Shown here: positions 54,831 through 62,110 of the stretch, one piece after another
Layout of the letters: each line of letters starts with the position of its first letter
Numbering within the stretch: the first letter of the stretch is position 1
Assembly (NCBI RefSeq): GCF_019355555.1
Contig: NZ_CP072142.1
Span: 496,001 to 560,000 of the forward strand
Reading direction: 5' to 3'
Length of the DNA: 64,000 nucleotides
Source: Rhizobium sp. L51/94
GTDB lineage: Bacteria > Pseudomonadota > Alphaproteobacteria > Rhizobiales > Rhizobiaceae
Program-made: the position numbers and the translations under genes
Notes under the pieces: model-generated
Database searches by the model: none
What the model saw: the letters and a program-made list of their open reading frames with translations, nothing else
Told to the model about the DNA's origin: nothing

Positions 54831-55655
54831 CTATTTGACGGAGCCCAGCATGCCCTGGACGAATTGACGTTGCATGAGAAAGAAGACGACGAGCGTGGGC
54901 AGCGTCGCAAGCACGGTGCCGACCATGACGACACCGAAATCGGGGTAGTAGGCGGAAGCCAGTGACGAGACGACCAGCGTGATGGTCTTGGTGTCGTTCG
55001 ACTGCAGCACGATCAGCGGCCAGAGATAGTTGTTCCACGCCGTCATGAAGACGATGATGAAGGCGGCCGCATAGGTCGAGCGCATCACCGGCACGTAGAT
55101 GAACAGGAAGATCTGCCATTCCTTCAGCCCGTCGACCTTGGCGGCATCGCGCAGTTCGGACGGAAAGGCTTTCGTGCTCTGGCGGAAATAGAAGATGATG
55201 AAGGCTGAGCTGATTGTCGGCAGAAGAACAGCGATATGGCTGTTGATAAGACCGGCATGGCCCATCAGCACGAAGAGCGGGATCATAAGGGCGGCAAACG
55301 GGATCATCAGCGTCAGGAGGATGGCGCTGTAGACCCGCTCGCGAGCCTTTGACTTGAACATCTCGAAGCCATAGCCGGCACAGGAAGAGATGGCGAGCGT
55401 CAGCACGGTGCTGAGGATGGCGATCTTGGCCGAGTTCCAGAAGATCAACGGCACGTCGACTTGCGAGAAGAAGCCCTGCACGTTGATCCAGAAAGCCGAA
55501 CCAATGGTCACGCTACCCTTGACGATGTCGATCGAAGAATTGCTGGTGCTAATGATCATCCAGAGAAACGGGAAGACCGAGATGAACGACATGACGCCGA
55601 TGAAGCCATAGGTGAAAACCTGGATGGCGAGTGCCTTGAAACGATCGCCGCTCAT
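54831..55655 (-). CDS. lacG: lactose ABC transporter permease LacG (MalG type)
   Basis: 274-aa CUT1 permease with six membrane segments. Hallmarks: ISVFPFLWMIISTSNSS, GYGFEMFKSKARERVYSAILLTLMIPF, and the EAA loop RDAAKVDGLKEWQIFLFIYVPVMRS. It overlaps lacF by 4 bases. Length (274) agrees with LacG of Agrobacterium as recalled. Confidence 0.92.
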   Translation of the reverse strand: MSGDRFKALAIQVFTYGFIGVMSFISVFPFLWMIISTSNSSIDIVKGSVTIGSAFWINVQGFFSQVDVPLIFWNSAKIAILSTVLTLAISSCAGYGFEMFKSKARERVYSAILLTLMIPFAALMIPLFVLMGHAGLINSHIAVLLPTISSAFIIFYFRQSTKAFPSELRDAAKVDGLKEWQIFLFIYVPVMRSTYAAAFIIVFMTAWNNYLWPLIVLQSNDTKTITLVVSSLASAYYPDFGVVMVGTVLATLPTLVVFFLMQRQFVQGMLGSVK

Positions 55656-56545
55656 TGGTCTTTCTCCCGTGCCGCGTAGAACTGCACGAAGGCCAGCATC
55701 GCCACCAGCACGACGATGACGTAGGAGACCGTCGCGGCATAGCCGAGGTTCGGTATGAACTTGAAGGTCAGGTTGTAGATGTAGAGCGACAGGGTCAGCG
55801 TCGAATCCGAAGGACCGCCCTGGGTGATGTTCATCACCTCATCGAACAGCTGCAGCGTGCCGATGGTCGAGATTACTGAGGTGAACAGGATAACCGGCTT
55901 CAGCAGCGGGATGGTGATGTAGACGAACCGTCCCCAGGCATTGATTCCGTCGATGCGCGCCGCCTCATAGATTGACTTGTCGATGTTCTGCATGGCGGAG
56001 AGGTAGAAAATCATGTTGTAGCCGGTCCACCGCCAGGTGATGGCAAGAATGATCAGCACCTTGGCCCAGAAACCGTCGGTCAGCCACGGGATCGGCGACG
56101 CGATGATGCCGATGGCCTCCAGCGTGCTGTTGACCACGCCCTGCTCGGCGAACATCCCTTTGAAAAGCGCGGAATAGGCCACCAGCGAGGTGACGCACGG
56201 CAAGAAGATCGCGGTACGGAACAGGCCCCGTCCGACGAGCTTCGGCATGTTCAGCACGGCCGCCAGCGACAGGGCCAGCAGGATCATGATGGGAACCTGG
56301 ATGATGAAGAACGTCACCGTATTGGTCAGCGCGTGCAGGAAGACCGGATCGTTGGCGAGGCGGACGATATTGCCGAAACCGACGAATTTTACCATCGCTC
56401 CGCGGCCGGACTGGGACGACATGAACAGTGACCAGAGGATCGGATAGACCATGAACAGGCCGATCAGCACCAGCGCCGGGGCAATGAAGAGCCATCCGTT
56501 GACATTATAGAAGCGGCGAACGCCGCTGGGACGCGCAGAAGCCAT
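55652..56545 (-). CDS. lacF: lactose ABC transporter permease LacF (MalF type)
   Basis: 297-aa CUT1 permease. FIAPALVLIGLFMVYPILWSLFMS at the N-terminus, EAA loop YEAARIDGINAWGRFVYITIPLLKPVI, and TQGGPSDSTLTLSLYIYNLTF near the C-terminus. GAGGGCGATCG precedes the ATG. It is separated from lacE by 67 bp that hold a GC-rich hairpin. Confidence 0.92.
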   Translation of the reverse strand: MASARPSGVRRFYNVNGWLFIAPALVLIGLFMVYPILWSLFMSSQSGRGAMVKFVGFGNIVRLANDPVFLHALTNTVTFFIIQVPIMILLALSLAAVLNMPKLVGRGLFRTAIFLPCVTSLVAYSALFKGMFAEQGVVNSTLEAIGIIASPIPWLTDGFWAKVLIILAITWRWTGYNMIFYLSAMQNIDKSIYEAARIDGINAWGRFVYITIPLLKPVILFTSVISTIGTLQLFDEVMNITQGGPSDSTLTLSLYIYNLTFKFIPNLGYAATVSYVIVVLVAMLAFVQFYAAREKDQ

Positions 56546-56575
56546 CGATCGCCCTCGAAGCTGCAGAAAGAGATG

Positions 56576-56597
56576 GGGGCGGCTCGAAAGCCGCCCC
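56576..56597 (-). other. intercistronic hairpin between lacE and lacF
   Basis: GGGGCGGCT/AGCCGCCCC with a 4-base loop forms a perfect 9-bp stem. It has no U-run, so it probably stabilises the lacE message or gives partial termination, letting the binding protein be made in excess. Confidence 0.7.
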
Positions 56598-56612
56598 TTC
56601 GGGGAGGAAGTC

Positions 56613-57887
56613 CTACTGGATCTGGGTCTTTGCCTGGGCGTCGATGGCCTTCAGCGCTTCGTCGACGGAACCGCCCTTGGCAATCGCCGGGATCTGCGCC
56701 GTTACAGCCGCATCGACTTCGTTTGTGTAGATGCCGTAATTGACCGGGGGAACCTTGGCCAGCCAATCGGCAAAGCTCTGCCACACCTTCTGGCCGCCGA
56801 AGAACGCGTCGGCCTGTTCATAGGCAGCACCGGTGCGGGCGGCCGTCAGTGAGCCGACAGCGCCACGATCGGTCAGGATCTTCTGGTAGAAATCGATGTC
56901 CTTTGCGTATTCCGCATTGAGGAAGTCGATCGCCTCGTCCTTCTGCTTGGACGCAGACAGAACGTACCAGCTGGAACCACCGAGGTTCGATGCATGCGTT
57001 GCGCCCTCGACGTTCAATGCCGGGATCGGGGCAACACCCCATTTGCCGGACTGGTCCTTCTGGGCCTTGATTGTGCCGGTAATCCACACCCCGGTCACTG
57101 TCGAGGCAACATCGCCCGAGGTGAACGTGTTGACGTAGTTCGACCAGCCGACAGCCTGCTTGGCAATGCCCGAGGCCATGATCTTGCCGAAGGTTTCAAG
57201 CGATGCCTTGAGCGCCGGATTGTTGAGGATGTTGGGGTTGCCATCCTTGTCGAAATACCAGCCACCAGCCGACTGCATCAGGATGCGGACGAGACCGGCG
57301 TCGTTCGGGTCGGTGCCCATCATTTTCTTGCCGGTCTTGGCTTCGACCTGCTTGCCGATCTCGATGAAACGGTCCCAGGTGATGTTGTTGAGATCTTCTG
57401 CCTTGAAGCCAGCGGCTTCCAGATAGTCCTTGCGATAGTAGAGGCCGGTCACGCCGGAATCGAACGGCATGCCGTAGACCTTGCCGTCGACCGTCATCAG
57501 TTCGACCTTGTAAGGGGCGAACGCCTTGTAGTCGACCTTGTCAGACATCGGCGCAAATGCACCCGGGAAGGACTGGAGATATTTCTGTGCGCCGTAGTCC
57601 TCTATGAGGACGATATCCGGCAGGCCGCCGCCAGCACCCGACGACAGGCCGGTCTGCAGCTTCTGCTCGACGTCAGCCTTGGCAAAGTCGACGACGTTGA
57701 AGGTGGTGTCCGGGTGTGTCTTGGTGTAGCGGGCGCCGGCTTCCTTCATGATTGCGACGTTGAAGTTCGGATCCCAGCACCAGACGGTGATTTCTTTTGC
57801 CTCGGCGGCTGTAACCGCCAAAAGGCTGACGCCGGCCAGAGCCAGAGCGATGATGCGCGGCGCGCGGGCGCGCAGAAAATTATCCAT
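56613..57887 (-). CDS. lacE: lactose-binding periplasmic protein LacE (SBP family 1)
   Basis: 424-aa sugar-binding protein with signal peptide (RIIALALAGVSLLAVTAAEA). Mature part begins KEITVWCWDPNFNVAIMKEAG and contains GLPDIVLIEDYGAQKYLQSF, YGMPFDSGVTGLYYRKDYLEAAGF and GVWITGTIKA. ATG 57887 has GGAGGAAGC upstream; 11 further in-frame codons upstream are unlikely to be used. First gene of the operon; an operator for the LacI regulator lies 89 bp before it. Confidence 0.93.
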   Translation of the reverse strand: MDNFLRARAPRIIALALAGVSLLAVTAAEAKEITVWCWDPNFNVAIMKEAGARYTKTHPDTTFNVVDFAKADVEQKLQTGLSSGAGGGLPDIVLIEDYGAQKYLQSFPGAFAPMSDKVDYKAFAPYKVELMTVDGKVYGMPFDSGVTGLYYRKDYLEAAGFKAEDLNNITWDRFIEIGKQVEAKTGKKMMGTDPNDAGLVRILMQSAGGWYFDKDGNPNILNNPALKASLETFGKIMASGIAKQAVGWSNYVNTFTSGDVASTVTGVWITGTIKAQKDQSGKWGVAPIPALNVEGATHASNLGGSSWYVLSASKQKDEAIDFLNAEYAKDIDFYQKILTDRGAVGSLTAARTGAAYEQADAFFGGQKVWQSFADWLAKVPPVNYGIYTNEVDAAVTAQIPAIAKGGSVDEALKAIDAQAKTQIQ

Positions 57888-57975
57888 TGCTTCCTCCCAG
57901 AAGTCACGTTGACGAGACAAGCCTCCTGTCTCCGAAACGCAGTATTCCTCATAAAAGAAAAAGAAGCAATATTTT

Positions 57976-57991
57976 CAGTAAATTTTTACTG
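57976..57991. promoter_or_regulatory. LacI-family operator, copy 1 (lacE promoter)
   Basis: CAGTAAATTTTTACTG, arms CAGTAAA/TTTACTG around TT. The same 16-mer with one end base changed occurs upstream of the regulator gene itself. Confidence 0.82.
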
Positions 57992-58032
57992 CGCTGCACA
58001 AAGAGCCCCTTTGTCGGCACTGTTTTGGCCCG

Positions 58033-59058
58033 TCAACGCGTGCTTTCCCGCCAGATAATGTCTGTGGATAAGATCACCGTCTTGACGATATCGCGGCCGG
58101 CAAACCGCTCCAGCAGCAGGTCGACAGCGGTCTCGCCGATCAGTTCGGCCGGGATACGCACGGTCGACAGCGGCGGATTGAGCAGCTGCGCCACCGGAAT
58201 GTCGTTGAAGCTGGCAATAGCCACATCGTCCGGGATCTTGAGGCCGAGTTCCAGCATTGCCCGGTATGCGCCGATGGCCATGTTGTCGTTACAGGCGACG
58301 ATGATGTCTGGCGGCGACGCGATCTGCATCAGGGATTTCGCAAGGGTGTAGCCACTGTCGGGGGTGAGGTGTTCGGTAACGCAAAGCTCCGGGTCGAAAA
58401 GGTCGTGCTGCTTCATCCACTCGATATAGGTCCTGCAGCGCCGCTCGGTGAAATGATTGGGGACCTGGTTGATATGTTCGAGCCAGCCAATGAAGCCGAT
58501 GCGCCGGTAGCCGCGGTCGCGGAGTGCCGAAAGCAGCTTGCGCATGGCCAGCTGGATGTTGCTCTCGACACTGTCCTCGAGGTCGATCTGCGGTGAAAAG
58601 TCCGCAAAAACCACCGTACGGCTGTGTTCGCGCAGCCATTCCACCTCCTCGTCGGTGTGGCGGCCGATGGCGATGACGCCCGAGGCCTCGCGCAGGAGTG
58701 TGGCATCCGGCAGGCTGTCGGCGTGGTAGACCTTGACCACATCGATCTGCAGCGCGCGACAGCGGTTCTCGATGCCGAGGCGAACGCCGATATAGTAGGG
58801 ATCTGTCAGCTCCTGCGGCGGCCGCAGGAAGTGGACGAGGGCAATCCGCCCCGCACCGGAGACCAGTGCTTGCGCGCCATTGAGGCCGTTTGCCCGGTTG
58901 CGGCTGCGCGGCGTCGCGTAGTTCAATGCCTCGGCGGTTTCGATGACGGCCTGGCGCTTGGACGCGGAAATCGACAAGGTCGCATCGTAGTTCAGGACGC
59001 GGGAAACCGTAGCCGAGGAGACGCCGACCGCATTTGCTATTTCCTTGATCGTCACCAT
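58033..59058 (-). CDS. LacI-family repressor of the lac operon
   Basis: 341-aa regulator. Helix-turn-helix TIKEIANAVGVSSATVSRVLNYDATLSISASKRQAVIETAEALNY with the hinge, then a periplasmic-binding-like sensor domain (ASGVIAIGRHTDEEVEWL, RIGFIGWLEHINQVP, PDIIVACNDNMAIGAYRAML, IASFNDIPVAQLLNPPLSTVRIP). It sits upstream of lacE in the same direction, and shares an identical operator with it. Corresponds in role to LacR of Sinorhizobium. Confidence 0.93.
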   Translation of the reverse strand: MVTIKEIANAVGVSSATVSRVLNYDATLSISASKRQAVIETAEALNYATPRSRNRANGLNGAQALVSGAGRIALVHFLRPPQELTDPYYIGVRLGIENRCRALQIDVVKVYHADSLPDATLLREASGVIAIGRHTDEEVEWLREHSRTVVFADFSPQIDLEDSVESNIQLAMRKLLSALRDRGYRRIGFIGWLEHINQVPNHFTERRCRTYIEWMKQHDLFDPELCVTEHLTPDSGYTLAKSLMQIASPPDIIVACNDNMAIGAYRAMLELGLKIPDDVAIASFNDIPVAQLLNPPLSTVRIPAELIGETAVDLLLERFAGRDIVKTVILSTDIIWRESTR

Positions 59059-59158
59059 TCTACTGATTGCCTATCACTGCAGCGCCGCAGTGCCGAGTCT
59101 GCCCCAAGATTATATTCATATTTGCGCTTGCGGCACCGCAATGGGAAGCCTTTTCCAT

Positions 59159-59174
59159 CAGTAAATTTTTACTT
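59159..59174. promoter_or_regulatory. LacI-family operator, copy 2 (repressor promoter)
   Basis: CAGTAAATTTTTACTT matches copy 1 at 15 of 16 positions. It lies about 100 bp upstream of the repressor start, so the repressor likely controls itself. Confidence 0.8.
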
Positions 59175-59326
59175 CCTGTATGGGGTGCGATGCAGCAAGG
59201 TCCGAATTTTATTCCGCGCGGCTTTGGGCGGGCGACAATCGCCGGCAGGCTAGCAACCCAGGAATGAACTCTGGATATCGGATTTCTCTTCCGTTAGCCT
59301 GCTCCCTGTCTCGAGAGGAGTCCTTC

Positions 59327-59791
59327 ATGCGCCTGCCTGCCTTCGTTTTCGCCGTTCTTGCTGCCGTCGCCGCCGGTCCAGCCTTTGCTAGCAGTTTTGA
59401 AACACCGCAGTCGCTTTTGAAGGCGCTCTATGACGACAAGGTCGGCTCGTCGGATCCCGCCTCCGTGACCCGGTACCAGGACTACTTTTCGGATCATCTG
59501 AACGGCCTGTTCAAGGCCGATGCGGCAAAGACCGACCCCGGGGATTCGCTGTCTCTAGACTTCGATCCCGTCATTGCGGGTCAGGACGGGGAGGCCGAGC
59601 ACCTGAAGATCGGCAAGCCGGACATCAAGGGCGACAGGGCGACGGTCTTGGTCAAGTTTATCAACGGCGTGCCCGTAACCTTGTACTACAGCCTTGTTCA
59701 CCAGGCCGACGGCTGGAAGGTCGACGACATCGAGGACAAGGGCGCGCAATTTCCCTGGAAGGTCAGCGCTATCTTTGCGGATGCGAAATAG
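59327..59791 (+). CDS. exported DUF3828 protein
   Basis: 154-aa protein with signal peptide MRLPAFVFAVLAAVAAGPAFA. Mature part: TPQSLLKALYDDKVGSSDPASVTRYQDYFSDHLNGLF and DGWKVDDIEDKGAQFPW match the DUF3828 pattern, periplasmic proteins of unknown function. GAGAGGAG precedes ATG 59327. Confidence 0.82.
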   Translation: MRLPAFVFAVLAAVAAGPAFASSFETPQSLLKALYDDKVGSSDPASVTRYQDYFSDHLNGLFKADAAKTDPGDSLSLDFDPVIAGQDGEAEHLKIGKPDIKGDRATVLVKFINGVPVTLYYSLVHQADGWKVDDIEDKGAQFPWKVSAIFADAK

Positions 59792-59918
59792 CATCTCGGG
59801 CGCCACCCAGATGTGTATCGCAGCTTGAAGTCGGCACGCCGATCAGTCATGCCGTTCGCCACGCTGGATGCCGCCGGTCAGCCGTGCGATATCATGGCGC
59901 CAAAACAAGGAGGCCGCG

Positions 59919-60173
59919 ATGGCTCTGGACCCGATCAAAGTTCTGAACGACTACGCCATGGCCGATTGCTCCGTGCAGTTCTGGGTTCCGGGCGCGACGG
60001 CCGTGCAATTCCGTGGCCTGAAGGCGGCCGTCAGGTACGCCAAGGAAAATGCCGGCCGCTGGAACGAAGTCGAGATCACAGTCCACCTGCCGCAGGAAGA
60101 CATTGTCTACGCGACTGACAAGGTCCACCGCCTGATAGACGCTCTACGCCCGCCCCGTCGCTCGAAATCCTAG
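59919..60173 (+). CDS. small hypothetical protein (84 aa)
   Basis: MALDPIKVLNDYAMADCSVQ begins a protein with a plausible alpha/beta fold (VQFWVPGATAVQFRGLKAAVRYAKENAGRWNEVEITVHLP). AAGGAGGCCGCG is a near-perfect ribosome binding site for ATG 59919, which beats the upstream in-frame ATG 59868. No family recognised; rhizobial homologues are likely. Confidence 0.75.
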   Translation: MALDPIKVLNDYAMADCSVQFWVPGATAVQFRGLKAAVRYAKENAGRWNEVEITVHLPQEDIVYATDKVHRLIDALRPPRRSKS

Positions 60174-60303
60174 CAATTTCGCTCGACCCCAAAAAGGCAA
60201 TCGCGTGGGCGATGGCGGATAGCGTTGTAAACTACGGGCCCGTCTGTTCTCGTGTTCAAACAGTGGGAAGCCTGCCGGCGAAGTTGCAGGGTCGCTCGGA
60301 AAT

Positions 60304-60891
60304 TCAACTCGTCCGTATTGTTCCCGCTGCGATGGTAAGCACGAACTGGTCGACCTCGCGTTCGAGGCGTTCGAGTGGGAGGCCGACGAAGCGGCCTGCC
60401 AGGCTGATGCTGATGACGCCGTGAACGGCGCCGAAGAGTGTCCTCGCCCGGATCGATCTTTCTTCCGCCGACAAACCGGTCTGGAGTCCGGCAACCGGTT
60501 CGGCGATGACTTCCATCAGGGCCAGGTGCTCGTCGAGATGCCATTGCGGGGCAAGGCGTCCATCGGCAAAAACATGGTCGAAGAGCGCGCTCCAGAGATT
60601 GCGATGGGCGACGGCAAACTTCAGATAGCCTCGCGCCAAGTTGCGCAGCCGGTCCGTCGGAGAGCGATCCCCGACTTCGCCAAGGACCAAAGTCTGCTCA
60701 AGCATCCGCAAGGTCGCGGAGTTCACGTGGATGACCAGGTCGTCCAGATCCTTGAAGACCGTATATAAACCACCGAGCGCGCAGCCTGCATCGAGAGCGA
60801 CATCGCGGGCCCGCAGGTTTGAAAGCCCTTCCGCTTCGATCCGGCGCCTTGCGGCCTCTATCAGCCGCACCTTCAAATCCTCGCGCTTCAT
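60304..60891 (-). CDS. TetR-family regulator
   Basis: 195-aa repressor. Helix-turn-helix LIEAARRRIEAEGLSNLRARDVALDAGCALGGLYTVFKDLDDLVIHVNS, then a helical ligand domain (LARGYLKFAVAHRNLWSALFDHV, FGAVHGVISISLAGRFVG), similar to the TetR_C_25/WHG-type. ATG 60891 has AAGAGAG upstream. Divergent from pspA with three TGAAC-N3-GTTCA dyads between them. Confidence 0.92.
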   Translation of the reverse strand: MKREDLKVRLIEAARRRIEAEGLSNLRARDVALDAGCALGGLYTVFKDLDDLVIHVNSATLRMLEQTLVLGEVGDRSPTDRLRNLARGYLKFAVAHRNLWSALFDHVFADGRLAPQWHLDEHLALMEVIAEPVAGLQTGLSAEERSIRARTLFGAVHGVISISLAGRFVGLPLERLEREVDQFVLTIAAGTIRTS

Positions 60892-60930
60892 CTCTCTTTT
60901 GCCGGCCAAGCGACTATCTCTCTGTAAAAG

Positions 60931-61002
60931 TGAACGACGTTCATTTTTATTCTTGAACAATGTTCATGTATGTGTCACATAGGTATTCATGAACATTGTT
61001 CA
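60931..61002. promoter_or_regulatory. triple TGAAC-N3-GTTCA operator array
   Basis: Three 13-bp dyads occur in 72 bp: TGAACGACGTTCA (60931-60943), TGAACAATGTTCA (60954-60966) and TGAACATTGTTCA (60990-61002). Centre-to-centre spacings are 23 and 36 bp. They cover the divergent promoters of the TetR gene and pspA. Confidence 0.88.
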
Positions 61003-61019
61003 TAAACGGGAGCGTGAAA

Positions 61020-61706
61020 ATGATCAAACAAATTCGTACCTTGATCCGCGGCAGGCTTTTCGAAGCACAAGAGGCTGTCGTCGACCGAAATGCAGCGGTG
61101 TTGCTGGACCAGCAGATAAGGGATGCGGCAGGCGACATCCAGTCAGCACGGCGGGCCGTGGCGGTTGCCACCGCCCAGAACGAGCAGGAGAAGAGCCGGC
61201 GCGCAGTTGTCGTCTCGCGGATCGCCGATCTCGAGGCGCGGACCATGGCTGCTCTTGAAAAGGGGCATGATGTGCTGGCCCGGGAAGCGGCCGAGGCGAT
61301 CATCCAGCTGGAAGCGGACAGGGATACATCAGAAAAGGCCGAAGCCCAGTTCACAGCTTCTATCGGCAAATTAAAGAGCCTGGTCCGGGCGGCAGAAGCG
61401 AGGTTGCAGGAACTGCAGCGCGGCCAGCGCATCACACGTGCGACAGGCCAAGTGCAAAAACTCAATAGCCTGATCCATGGTGTCGGCTCAGCCTCGCTCG
61501 ACGAGGCCGAACAGACGCTGGCCCGGCTCAGCGAGCGCCAGATGCGGAATGACATCGCCACCTCGGTCCTGCGGGAATTGGATGGCACGAGAAACACCGC
61601 TTCTGTCCTCGAAAAACTCGCGGATGCGGGTTGCGGCGCGCCGCTGCGTGTTTCCGCTGACGAGATACTGGGCCGCCTGCGCACTCGCATGAACTCCGCC
61701 GCTTAG
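61020..61706 (+). CDS. PspA/IM30 family envelope-stress protein
   Basis: 228-aa coiled-coil protein. RTLIRGRLFEAQEAVVDRNAAVLLDQQIRDA is the PspA N-terminal region, followed by long heptad-rich helices (LAREAAEAIIQLEADRDTSEKAEAQFTA). PspA proteins line and protect stressed membranes. ATG 61020 with GGGAGCG upstream. Controlled by the TetR dyad array; the next gene encodes a small membrane protein. Confidence 0.9.
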   Translation: MIKQIRTLIRGRLFEAQEAVVDRNAAVLLDQQIRDAAGDIQSARRAVAVATAQNEQEKSRRAVVVSRIADLEARTMAALEKGHDVLAREAAEAIIQLEADRDTSEKAEAQFTASIGKLKSLVRAAEARLQELQRGQRITRATGQVQKLNSLIHGVGSASLDEAEQTLARLSERQMRNDIATSVLRELDGTRNTASVLEKLADAGCGAPLRVSADEILGRLRTRMNSAA

Positions 61707-61736
61707 ATCAACATCAACTGACAAAGGACGACGACA

Positions 61737-62018
61737 ATGAACGACAGTTTCCAGAAGCACTCGTCAAGCTGGATCAGCTTTTCTTATGTCTCATTCGCTT
61801 CTGCTGCCATCATGCTGGCGGTCGGGCTTTACATGATGCCCCTCGATCTCTGGGGGAAGGGATACCTGACGATGGGTATCGTCATGCTGGTCCAGACAAC
61901 CGTCAACATCACCAAGACCCTCCGCGACAATTCCGAAGCTGAAAAGCTGATCCGCAAGGTCGAGGATGCCCGCACCGAGAAGCTCCTGGTCAATTTCAAC
62001 CGGTCTGGCGAGAACTAG
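61737..62018 (+). CDS. YiaA/YiaB-like small inner-membrane protein
   Basis: 93-aa protein with two membrane segments (WISFSYVSFASAAIMLAVGLYM and GYLTMGIVMLVQTTVNITKTLRD), then a charged helix. The pattern and the TLRDN motif fit the YiaA/YiaB family. It lies 30 bp after pspA with AAAGGACGACGACA upstream. Likely a membrane partner of the PspA homologue. Confidence 0.87.
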   Translation: MNDSFQKHSSSWISFSYVSFASAAIMLAVGLYMMPLDLWGKGYLTMGIVMLVQTTVNITKTLRDNSEAEKLIRKVEDARTEKLLVNFNRSGEN

Positions 62019-62034
62019 TTTCGTTAACTACACG

Positions 62035-62076
62035 ACAGAGTTGTTAGGTGCGGAAACCGTTGCGTAACAACTCTGT
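62035..62076. repeat. 12-bp perfect inverted repeat with 18-bp spacer
   Basis: ACAGAGTTGTTA (62035-62046) and TAACAACTCTGT (62065-62076) are perfect inverted copies between the yiaA-like gene and the acyltransferase gene. There is no U-run. It may be an operator for the downstream gene or a long stem-loop in a read-through message. Confidence 0.7.
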
Positions 62077-62110
62077 GGCCCTCTCTCCACTCATCTCCAG
62101 GAGTACCGAC

